Below, piece by piece: positions 50,323 to 61,795 of a DNA stretch of 64,000 nt; positions within the stretch are counted from its first letter, which is position 1, and every line of letters starts with the position of its first letter. The stretch lies in NCBI GenBank assembly GCA_013400115.1, contig VXBP01002342.1, positions 1-64,000 of the forward strand, written 5' to 3'. Made by a program: the position numbers and the translations under genes. The stretch is from Rhinopomastus cyanomelas (lineage: Eukaryota; Chordata; Aves; Bucerotiformes; Rhinopomastidae). Under the pieces are notes generated by a model. The model was not told the origin of the DNA, searched no databases, and worked only from the letters and a program-made list of their open reading frames with translations.

Positions 50323-53300
50323 TGCACATTGTCCCCAAGTCCTCTTGTTTCATTTTGCTAAAATACCAGAAGTACAAGGAGCAATCCCAAACCATAGTTT
50401 ATTTGAAAGATTTAACAAAAATATTTACAGGCCAGATAAACTATTCATTCAAAACCAAAATTCTAAGGCCTTGAGACCACAAGGGTCACCGTCCCTGTTT
50501 TTAAGTCTGAAGAAGGCTAATGTAGCTCATTTCTGTCTTCAGAATAGGAGAGAACATTTTTTGAAGTTGTTCACGGAAAGAGTTAGCCTGAGGGAAGAGA
50601 AAAGTTGTGAGGAGAGCATAAAATAAGCACTGAAAAAGCATTATTAAGGCAGACTAAGAATTATAGACCTTACACGGAAAAGCTAGGTCAGGTCTTCGTG
50701 GTTAGGTGTGATCAAAACAAACATTTGTTGCTTCTAATTTCAAGTTGCTTTGACTTCAGGTCAAACTGAAGTTTGACTTGAGGTGTTGCCTCCTGTTCAA
50801 TGAGGCAGGCAGGAATATGGAGACGTCTCTCAAGAGCTTTCAGCATCTCTAGGAGAATGAGGACTCAACAGATAACTAAAGAACACCAAAGTGTTTCAAC
50901 CATTTCTCTTCAGTCTGACTGTAATTAACTATCGCAGACCATCAGCTACTCAAAACCAAAATCAGTTCCCTTTGGGGCTCCACTTCAGGAAACTCTTAGT
51001 TTATTCACCAAGAAGTTCCACCATATGCCATATTCTCTACTAAACCATTTCTGAGAGAAGGGAGTTCTGCAGATCTGATTTGGGAAACCCACATCTGCCT
51101 TTTCAGACACTCATGTTACCTCATGGTACCAGCGGGTACAAGAGGGAAGCCAAAGCCATGACTCTGATAGACCTAAATCATTAGGAATGTGTTCATAATT
51201 CCTGGGCTGCTGAAGTCTGTTAACAAGCTTTATTTCCATATTTTCCTTCTCCTAATATGTACATAATTTACTCCTGCAGTCAAGTACTCTGTGTAGTCTA
51301 ACAAAGCTCAGGAGCTTTTCATTGTCGAAGGGTTGAATTTGTAGTGTTAATTTACCACAAAAAGCCCCAGAGCAATAAAGTTGTGCCCCACCACTTTGTT
51401 TAATGTAGCATCTCTTGGTTTAATAAAAGAGGTAGCTGACATGAAAACTTACTTGTTTCTAAGGCTTTGTCATTGCCACTCAAAATGATTTCATTACCTG
51501 AGAGGGCTTATTTCAAATTAGTACCACATCTTTTTTGTTCATGTCCTCAAAACATACAAGAAGTAACAATAAAACCTGTTTCTTGATTACCTTTCCCTTG
51601 AGTTCATTACTTCATGTTTCTTTATGTTGAATTGGATAATTCACCCAGTTTCTAGACTATTTCAAACCATTCAAATTCAAATCACATGGTTCAGACCATC
51701 AGCAAGTGCCATCTTCTCATATAGGTTTCTTTTGGTGGGAAGGAGGATAACTTTCATCCCACCAATACTGAAAGTCCTCCTCAGGTTTATTTTCTGCAGT
51801 TCTTGTTTCCAGAATGTAGCGTGCCCCAAATAATACACAATTCTAGAGATTTACATATCTTGTTTGTGGAGGAAGCCCTACCATCATATGATCCTATAAC
51901 CTTGTTCTTCAGGAGAACCGCTTTGTATTCTTCATCCCTTTGTAGATACAGTACATGATCTAACCCAAGTCTATTGCTCTGTCATGGAAAGCTGGAAATA
52001 GTAACTCATACATAATGGTAAAGAAATACAGGATCTTTAGATCAAAGGGTCTTAAAACCTACATACATTTAGTTTTCTTTATACACTGGAATAATTTTTG
52101 GTACAGAAAGAGCTTTAAACAATGACCGTACTGAAGGTTAATTCCTCATGTTAAATCTCTTGTGGTTGAGTACAAAACCAGTGACCTTCACTGAATTATG
52201 AGAGCTGCTTGAACACTTTATGCTTCACTTTCTGCTTCTTACTCATGCATTTCCTCACTTGTAAAGACAGGAGGGGAAGACTTAAGTTTAAGACCACTGA
52301 CTTCTGCAAAATCAGGTAGTGTCTTGTGTTCACGAAAAACAAAGCAAAACTTCACCCCCAAACAAAGCAAGAGCTCTGCCTGTTCCTTGGCTGCACAGCA
52401 TCTTATCTTCTATTTTTGCTTAGATCACGTCAAGAGTTGTGAATATGAATAAAGTGCTCCACAAATCATGGGTACATCTGTTTCTTTGATTATGTTGCTA
52501 ACTCTGGCACAGAAAAGACAAGTATTGATGTCAACAGGACAACCTTTTTAACCAAAAAATACATGTATGATTAAATTGATAGTATTATCAAATGCCTTTT
52601 GTGTTGGGAATTGAACACTGTCATTAACTTTCAGTGCAGTGCAGCAGCAGGAAGACTACTCATTAAATTAAGTCACCTTGTAAATGGATTCAGTGCTGGA
52701 AAGACACACTGTTATCATTTATTTCTATATGAATGAAGACTCAACAATTTCTCCCCCAGTCCCTGATCTTCCATTACATCTGCTGGACTCGGTTGCTCCC
52801 TCTGGGCCACACGCTGGAGAAATTTGGCTTGATGCACACTTACCTGTTCCATCCAAACACAAGACTTCTTGGGAAGCTGTTTGCTTATGCATAGACAAAA
52901 AGAGAATCATGATCATGTTATGTAAATGGAAAAATCAAAATTCAGCATTAGTAATTGCTGAAAATTCTCCAAACCCCTGCATATTCAGAGGCAGAGGTAT
53001 CCCAGAACTTCACAGCTCTCACCCTCCGCTCCTGCATGGCACAGCTCTGCAACAGAAACCCACACCAGTAACTGAAACTGGTGTCTGCCAGAGCCAAAGG
53101 GAACTGCATAAGATCCTGGGTTGTAAATATCACTGGACTCCTCTGAAGTGGGCTCATTTCTGGCTTTGCCTTAAGCATCATTTGAAGGGCTAATTCTGTT
53201 TCATTTCCTTCTCTTTTCAGCTACTTAGCATAATTAATTTGATCACCCAGTGAAAAAGAGTCCTTCTTCTCATGCAGCAACACTAATTTCTTTGACCTCT

Positions 53301-56300
53301 ATTCCTACCTTTTGGATGCAAGAGGTTCACATAGACTGTTACACTGCTAGCAGGGATACTGCCGGAACAATGACTTCAATAGGTGAAAAAGTATATTTCT
53401 AAAATGGTGACATTTCAGGTAGCCTCAATGTCATGTGCAGTGTACACCTCCATTTAAACGTATATTTCTTTGCCCAGAAAGATAACTTTGGGGAAACATG
53501 GCAACTAGGACAGAGCACAGCAGTCCACAGTGAGAGAAGGTCACCTTTAAGGCAAAGGTTATGGGTATGTCCAATGTTAGTGTTGAAAAAACACAGTTCT
53601 TTTAAAATCCAAACTGTGGTCCAAACTTGAAGGTAGGTTGATCTTAGAAGATTCAAGATCACGAGAGGTCCAACAGACCTGCGAGATGAATGCTGTTTCA
53701 ACCCCAAGATTCAGTGCCACCTTTAAACAATATAAAACTCTTTAAAAAATAAGCGTATGGCAATAGCTACTTGTTAGCACAATTCATCTGAGCTCTTAAG
53801 CATATGCTTACCAGTAGGAAAGTGAGATGACAAATCAACACACGCTCCAAATCTGTTCCCCCTGAGAACCTACTGCTGGTTTCTGGTGTGCACCCTCTTT
53901 GCCCTGGGCTACCTGCACTCATAGCACAATGAGGTGGTATTCAGAGGGCAGGTAGTCTTCTCACCCCTTTCCCTCCATATGTTTAAGAACCTTACTTCTA
54001 AAGCCTACGTTGATTCTCTAGGGTCTTTGCGAACAAAGACTGCAGCAGGTATGTGATTTACTAGGATTGATTCCATCACTGGCCTGTATTACTTTTCATA
54101 AAGAACATTCAGAGCAGTTTGTGGGGCTACAAACTTATAAAGAACGAGGCAGATGATGGCCAGATAGATCAGTGTAACATTATCACATCACCACAGCTGA
54201 TGTACAATGTCCCCTGATGCAGCCATTGTGGCTTGGGTGCAGGAGCATTCATTTCAGCACCACACTGACTCAATCAGCCTCCTCTTTTCTTATAATCATG
54301 CTGTGATAATTGAGGTTTTGTTCAGTCCGTCTGTAAGACATGATACTCAAGGTAATACTGCTATTTTTATTTCCTGGGCTCTTGTTTTGTTTTGTCTACA
54401 ATTATCAGTGCCTGCTGCAGGTTCTCTAGAGAGTTTTTTTCCAAAGCAGGTGCATTTTCAGCTCATGTAATGGATTTGCAGATATTTGACCATAAATAGT
54501 GTTAAATGCTGCTGTAAAAATGAGATAAATGTTTATTGCCCAAAAGGTTAATAAAAAAAATCCACCTGGGACTCTCTAGAAAAGAATTAATCCCTTTAAG
54601 CCTGCATTGAACCAGTGACAGTTGTGCAAGATTCACAAGCAAATTGCATCCCTAAAACACCCTAAAAGCAGGGGGAAAAAATTCCCCAGACTGCACACCA
54701 CACTAAATGGAGTGAAAGGCATTCACGAGACAGGTACCATTTGTTATCTAATTCAAGCACTTAGTGGCAGCATCTGTTTATAAATAACCACTTTCGCCAT
54801 TAGATAAGCCCCATGTTAGGTTAGTGCTCCTTCCCAACTTCATTATCAAGCAGTATGACTTTATCGAAGCAACACAGACAACAGCTGAAAAGGAGAGAGT
54901 TCTAAAATAGACAAACAACCCAAGTATCAGCAGGAAGAGGAAAAAAGCACTTGTCAGGCACAGGACAGTGGGTATACAGGATTTTTACTGAACTGCATAG
55001 GTTCTCGCTCTGAGCTTTAATGGGCTAAACACACTTGACACTTACTCCCCCTTCCCACCTTGCTTTTCAATACAGAAGCTACATGTAGTAGCCTAGATGG
55101 TAAAAATAATCTGTTTTCATAGAAGTACTGACAATATCAAGGCTGTCATTTCCACCAGTTACCTCTAACTAAGTTGACTTAGTATGGTCTCTTCATACAA
55201 AACATTTAATCTGAATCAAGTCATCTTTTCCAGCTTCTCTTAGGGACAAACAGGACTTACGTTCTCCATTTTGGCCTCCCAGTATTTTCAAGTGTCCTCT
55301 TTCTTTATTTCCACCCGTACTCACTTCTGCTAGTTATACATCTACTTTTCTCCAAGCAATAGAATGGATAGCCAAAGCCATCAATTCTTGTTGAATGTGA
55401 TTAGTGAAGAACTATTTGGCCCTTTAAGCCTTAAACAACCTGGTTGGCATATCCCCCTTCTGGCTGGCTCCTAAAATGATAGGATGAATCTAAATTAGCT
55501 TCCCCCAAAGGAACCCAATGACTACCAGGAACGGTGGATTTAGGAGAGCTAAGACAGGTAGAGGAGTTCTGCACCATTTGGCAGGCAATAGCCCAGACAC
55601 TCTACTCTCACTCTCCTTACTTTTCCAAAGAAGGCCATCGTCTTCAAGGAAGGATGTAATTTACCTCATTTACCTAAATGATAACTTGAACCGTACGCTA
55701 GAGATGTATCCAAGTTACAAGGTGCTGGCTGAAATCTGAACTTTCCTAGGGCTACAAGTATGCTTTTGGGAGAAGATGGTTAAACAACAAAACCATTCTG
55801 TACAATAACAACAGACAGCAAATCCCAAAAGATTTCTTCTTTTGCTAAATGTGAAATGCTTTAAGACATAACTACTCTTCTAGGCAAATCTTTGGTAGCA
55901 TGTGAAGGCACTTTCAAAGTCCAGTTTCTTCTGTACTGCAGTGGCGTTTGCCAGAAATATATCCTGAAGTTAATGGAGTCTCACAACATATGCCAAATGC
56001 TTCGAACCACATCCCCCCGCTCCAAACTTTGTGATAATTTAAGCTACTGCATAGCTTCAATTAACCATGCCTTTATGTATCCCTAGGTTTGGAGTCCTGG
56101 GCTGTTGAAATAGCCTAACTCCATCCTGAGATTGACAAGTTATTAATTAGGACAGCAGGCCTGTCACAACCTCTAAGCCTCACCAGTACTTCAACTAGTT
56201 CCTTAGAGAGATGCATTGTCGTCTACTATTGGTATTAAGCTTCTCACTTCCAAAATACCAGCCTCAGTCATGGCAGAAAATGACTCTTGGTATTTTTGTA

Positions 56301-57956
56301 GCCCACATGTCTCCCTTGCTGATTTTATGGATGAAATCTCAGACCACTGAAAACAATGGGAGCTTTGCCACTGATTTTGCTGGGGCCAGAATTTCACTCT
56401 ACAGGGAATCCTACGAGAAAGAAATTAACAGAGTAGATTGTCAAATGCAGTGGAACAAAAAGAGCCTTAAAATAGTCTCCGTTGTCTCAGTAATGGAGAT
56501 AGTGACTTGGCTAATTTAGGGCAAGACCCAATCTACATGATCTTACCACACTGGCTGGGAAAGCAGAAGTCAGTGCTACAAACTGTGATAAACTAACAGT
56601 GAATCCTTGTTGTACGGGAATACTCAAAGTGCTTAGGAAAAACACACCACTTCACAGTGCTGTTGGACTTCAACAAAGCAAAGGGAAGCTTCTGCGAAGG
56701 ATGACTGAAGGGTAAGGATTCTTAGGAGTCCTGCAAACTGAACTCTTGCCTTGACACAGAGGTATTGGAAGAACACACAGAACTGGACTCAGCAAGAGCT
56801 GTTTGCATTATACTGCTTGATGCTCTCTGATGAGGCCATTAGCCTACAACTACGGTGGTCATATGCAGCAGCAACTACCAGTAGCAGCTGCAGATTCTGT
56901 TGGAGTTTTCAGTTGTGTTGGTTTTACCTTCCACCACTTGCAAGAGCCAGCAGAATATGTATCATGTATATATCTAGTATCAGGACACAAATAAGGAAAA
57001 CAAATAATAAGGAAAGAACATTTTCCAGGAAAACACACCTGCAGAGTTTTGTGTCTCATTAGACACGTTCACATGTGCTCCCAGGGACCCTGACGAGCAG
57101 ACAGTGCTAAAACATTAGTGCCTTTGCAATTCTACTTGCTTAAGGGCAGCTTTGGTTGGATTTGCTTCACAAGTAGAGCTCTAGCCAATGCCATGTAGGT
57201 CACCATGTGAGGTTCTAACGCTTTCCGTGCTGCAAAACCATTCTTTAACACAGAGTTCCATGGAGACGCCAAGGGTCCTCTGTAGAGTCTGGGTGTGCTA
57301 GCTTTCTGGCTCATTGCTCGAAGCAAAACGCGTGGTTTCAAGACAAAAAAATGGAAGGGCATTAATAGACCGATTTCTGTGCAATCCATAGCAATACATA
57401 GGTTCACATTTTCATCTTCTATGTATTTATCAAAGCTATCCATGTGTAGCTTTATAGTTACTCACTTCAAAACCTCCGTGGGCCTGTAGATACCGCAGAA
57501 TTACCGGGAGTAGAGCGTGCAGAAAAGCAACGCCACTAAAGCAGCGTCTAACTGCGCTCCAGCCTGTGTAACACCAATCCCCTCAGCAAACATATAGTTA
57601 AGAAAATCCCACAGTTTCCTTCCTAACCCTTTCTAGTCAGCCTTTTATAAAGCACTGCCAAGCTGACATTATTTAGCTTTGAGCATGAAAGGACAGTTAT
57701 CTTAGATTAAATTCCCAGCAAGCAGGAGTCAGCCCTGCGGATTCACACCTGATCAGCATAACACCCACTGGCTATCACACCTAGTGGCTAGGATCACTAG
57801 GACTGCTCAAGTACAGACACACCGCAAATGAACTTTGCTATTCTTCGCCGAGTTCAAGCCCAGGGCGTTTTGGCACTAGAGATGAAGGAAAACCAGTGTT
57901 GTTTGCGGCTATGCTGCAAAAACTTGAGTCCAGCTTCGGTTAGACTGAAACCCCGA
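50323..57956. other. 7.6 kb of unique non-coding DNA
   Basis: No interspersed repeat or recognised exon. The longest frame (52684-53193, 169 codons) has no family resemblance and a chance-compatible length. AATAAA words occur but no transcript structure supports them. Confidence 0.5.
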
Positions 57957-58094
57957 GAATCACAGAATTATAGAATCATTAGAGACTGGAAGGGACCTCG
58001 AAAGATCATCCAGTCCTATCCCCCTGCCACAGCAGGATCACCTAGACCAGGTCACACAGGAACACATCCAGGCGGGTCTGAAACGTCTGCAGTG
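57957..58094 (-). mobile_element. CR1 LINE fragment, 3' end
   Basis: It starts AATCACAGAATTATAGAATC and goes on through GACTGGAAGGGACCTCG, CCCCCTGCCACAGCAGGATC and AACACATCCAGGCGGGTCTG, the CR1 3' UTR and last ORF2 codons in reverse. The match stops abruptly at about 58094. It is little decayed but very short. Confidence 0.93.
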
Positions 58095-59474
58095 ATTCTC
58101 ACCCACACCTTCATTAACGCTTTGCACACTGTGAGGCACCGAAGACACAAACCCACGCTAATGCAGTCTGGTGAAACAAGCAATCATATCACAACTTGGG
58201 ATACTGGATTCTGACTAAACCAAATAAAACACAGAAGTCATTGGCTGATTACTAAGCTCCAAATTCACAGAAAGCCACAGAGACACTACTTGGAGGAGAC
58301 CTCACCTTTCCTCAGAGGCACACAAAAAGCTTTCATCACCATTTTCTTTCAAATTTTCCATAAAACTTAAAGTTAGATGCATAAACAATGAAAATTCTTT
58401 CCTGCCGACTCTATCTGCAATTCCACCTCTGCCAAGAGAATCACATGGGGCTCCACTTTATTCCACGCCATCAGAAGTTGTTCAGAGGATGAGATCCTCA
58501 GAAACAGTTGGGTGTGTCCTTAGGCCTTAAAAAGGTTCTCAGGTATCATTAAGGTCCTCTGGGTCACCCACCCCGCCTTCACCTGCAGGAAGGCTCTGGA
58601 CAGAAGACTGAGCTGAAATACCAGCTTCTAGGTGAGACAAATAAACGCAGAAGCTCTGGTTGTTCCCATAAGCATGAAAAAGCGACATGCTTTTAAAAAT
58701 TTTTAACAGAGTCATCTTCCAGGATGGATTTATATCCTGCAGTGCTCACATGGCCTGTGTTTTCCTAAGCAAAATGCTCTTGATGAAATAGCAGCTCTTT
58801 CTGTGTGCAGAATGTGACATTACATTTATAGAGCAAAGGAAGAAGTGGTTTACTTGCCTTGAGGGGAATTGAGAAGTGACAGTAGGCACTTAACAACAAG
58901 TTCCAATTACAGCATTTAAATATAATTGCATACCCGGTTAATCTATGTCAGGGTGGCATCGTTTTAATCTGATTGTCACAGAGTCTCTCTAATACTGTGA
59001 GTGATGTGAGTGAGGCTGAGCCTGCTGAAAAAGTTCAGTTCCAGGTCTTAACATGCTCTCTAATTCTCTCTGTCAATTATGCGACAGCAGAGTTCAAATA
59101 AAGGTCTGGGGATCTAGAGGATGTAGCCACCTTTATTAAAGTCCTGCTATTGTAAATACATGTGTGGGTCAGGAGACAGTTATCGTTTGGTCTTGTTATT
59201 TTTTATGAGCCCACTACTATTAGAATAGACTCTTGTGTGTAATGATTTAGATCTGTTGTGGAATCTTATTTCTAATGGAAACTGTAAAGTGAAATAACAA
59301 AAATTACAACTTGACCTCTGCAAAATGATTCATTTCTGCATTCCCATTTGTGCGTGATGTGAGTATTGCTGGAGACAATTATAATCCAGGGCTCCAAAAG
59401 CTCTCTGTGTGTCCTTTATAAACTCCTTGCTCCTGACTACATCGTGGAAACTGAGGGATGCAGAGAATGGAGAT
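58095..59474. other. Unique non-coding DNA
   Basis: No gene or repeat recognised. Confidence 0.5.
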
Positions 59475-60515
59475 TCACAGTATCACAGTATCACAGTAAT
59501 GGTAAGGTTGGAAGAGACCTTAAAGGTCATCTAGTTCAACCTAAATCCAAATAAACCAAGTAAACCTAACATCTAACATCTAGATCATGCCACTCAGAAA
59601 TTCATCCAGCCTAACCTTGAACACCTCCAGGGATGGTGACTCAACCACCTCTGTGGGCAGCCCATTCCAAAACCTTAACCTCCCCGATGGAGCTTAAGAC
59701 AATGAGCCCTTGTCTTGTCTCCAGTGGCCAGGGAGAAAAGACCAACCCCCATCTGACTACAATCACCCTTCAGATAGTTATAGACAGCGCTAAGATCCCC
59801 CCTGAGCCTCCTCTTCTCCAGACTAAACAAACCCAGCTCCCTCAGCCTCTCCTCGTAGGGCTGATCTTCTAGCCCCTTTACCATTCCAGTTGCCCTTCTC
59901 TGGACCCATTCCAGCACCTCTTTCTTAAACTGAGGGGTCCAGAACTGAACACGATACTCCAGGTGTGGTTTGACCAGTGCCGAATACAAGGGAAGGAGAA
60001 CCTCCCTTGACCTGCTGGCCACACCATTCTTGATGGAAGCCAGGATGCCATTGGCCCTCCTGGCCGCCTGGGCACACTGCTGACTCATGGTAAGTTTGCT
60101 GTCCACTAACACCCCCAAGTCTCTCTCTACCTCAGAACTCTCCAAGAACTCCATTCCCAGCCTGTAGTTCTGCCTGGGATTGTTATAACCAAAATGCAGA
60201 ACCTGACACTTAGACTTATTCAAACTCATCCTACTGGAGTCTGCCCATCTCTCCAGTCTGTCCAGTTCCCTCTGCAGGGTCCTCCTACATTCTAACAGAT
60301 TAACACGGGCTCTGAGCTTAGTGTCATCTGCAAATTTGCTCATGATGGACTCCATCCCATCATCAATATCATCAATGAAGATCTTGAACAGGACCAGACG
60401 CAACACCGACCCTTGGGGGACACCACTAGTAACTGGTTGCCAACTAGATGCGACACCATTTACTACCACTCTTTGGGCTCATCCATCCAATCAGTTCCTG
60501 ACCCAAATGTTTAGT
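59475..60515 (-). mobile_element. CR1 LINE, longest copy, partial reverse transcriptase
   Basis: The tail at the left is three TATCACAG-type units. The minus-strand frame 59675-60469 (264 codons) covers the second half of the CR1 reverse transcriptase. Motif SGVPQGSV is at residues 15-22, the catalytic FADDTKL at 46-52 (ADD codons at 60323-60331) and LNKSKCQVLHFG at 83-94. The LGVLVDSKLTMS region and the VQRRATGMVKG linker follow. The usual GP after SVL is RL here. The frame ends early at 59675: the FRLE..RRK.FF segment found in other copies is missing and the following EVVESPSLEVFK codons are in another frame. The 5' part, with the endonuclease and the first RT motifs, is absent. It is an inactive relic, probably fairly young. 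Confidence 0.97.
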
Positions 60516-60969
60516 GATTAAACTTTAAAAGTTAATGTGGCTGTTACTCTTATGGCAATGGTAAAGAAGTGCAGTAGACTGTGTGTTCTGCCCCTTGGAG
60601 ATGTTCCTGCCTTGCTGAGGGCCGTCTAGGCCAACACTGGGATTTATTGCCTCTGCAGTTGTACTAATGAAACCAATGGTATGGCTGCACTTCATCAAAA
60701 CTGATCTGAGTTTAAAAATATCCCCTTCTGGAGGAATTTCAGCCCAAGTCAGCTCATTGATCTGATTTACAAAGCAGCCTACACAGTTGCATCCATACAA
60801 ATATTATTACAGTAATGTATTGCAGCTCAGGGGCTAGAATGGTAGAAAAAGGAGAGAAACTGTATCGCAGAACTGCATGAAGAGCTTCTCAATTTGCTGT
60901 CTGTTTCTAGACAGTATTTGAATCATCTTATGATGAGTGAGCTGGGGCAGCAAGGACTGCAAGAAGGCT
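60516..60969. other. Unique non-coding DNA between CR1 pieces
   Basis: No gene or repeat recognised. Confidence 0.5.
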
Positions 60970-61250
60970 GTAGAGAGGCAGGGTTGGTCTGTTGTCCCTA
61001 GTGGCCAGTGATGGCATGACAGGAAATGGCCTTCAGCAGTTTCAGGGGAGGTTCAGGTTGGATGTCAGGAGGAACTTCTGAAAGGGTTGTCAAGCACTGG
61101 AACAGTTGCATAGGGAGGGGATTGAGTCCCCATACCTGGAGGTGTTTAAGAGAAGGATTGTGTTGGGGGACAAGGTTTATTTGTGTGGATAAGGCTAGGA
61201 AAAGTTGAAATTGATGATCTTGAAGGTCTCTTCCAACTGAAACTTGACTA
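60970..61250 (+). mobile_element. CR1 LINE fragment, ORF2 end plus 3' UTR, decayed
   Basis: The plus strand shows GTTCAGGTTGGATGTCAGGA, GAACTTCTGAAAGGGTTGTC, AAGCACTGGAACAGTTGCAT and CCTGGAGGTGTTTAAGAGAA. The end has GATGATCTTGAAGGTCTCTT, CCAACTGAAAC. A small loss removes part of the FF region, and the tail 8-mers are gone. No open frame remains. Confidence 0.85.
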
Positions 61251-61400
61251 ACAGGGCAGCATTATTCTGAAAGTAAACAGAAAGACCTGTTGCTGATTAA
61301 GCAGTGAGCATAAACCTTGAGCTTATGAAGTAGCTATTTATTAAATCTGACACCAAGGAGGTGAGTAAGCCTTGAACGAGATAGCGAGCTGGACCAATTG

Positions 61401-61795
61401 TGCTTTCTCCAATGGTGAAGGTTAAAATAAAGATAAAAGAAGCAGATGCACTCCTTAGGAGTCTTCTGAGTTTACACAGGACTCTGAGTTCAGAAGTTCA
61501 TGGTGAGGAAGACTCGCTACTTCATCCCCGAGACCCCAAGCCCACTCCCACAAAAGACTGTGCCTGCCCAGATGGGAGGAGACCTAATTTGCATGAGAAG
61601 CAGGGACGGGTTATGAATATGTATAGGTGTATTGGGAAATCTAATGAATATGTATTGTTTTACAACATATAGTCATGGTTTTGTAGCCAGTGGATGCGCA
61701 CGATTCCTGAGAGGCATGAGCCCTGCACGTCCATCGGCGATAATAAGTTATGTCCTCAAAACACAAACAGAGTTCTTGGGTCTTTCCGTACGTCA
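61401..61795 (+). mobile_element. Probable solo LTR of an old avian endogenous retrovirus
   Basis: The layout resembles avian ERV LTRs as I remember them. There is an octamer ATTTGCAT (61587-61594), two copies of ATGAATATGTAT (61613-61624 and 61644-61655), GCGCACGATTCCTGAG (61696-61711), then AATAAG (61742-61747) where a polyadenylation signal is expected, and a possible CA end at 61795. No canonical TATA box, primer-binding site or internal retroviral gene is seen, so a solo LTR is the best reading. Ends are uncertain: I found no clear target-site duplication. Confidence 0.5.

Noticed and set aside
52684..53193. 169-codon open frame starting with ATG
   Set aside because: No recognisable domain, no splice or promoter context; chance length for a 64 kb window.
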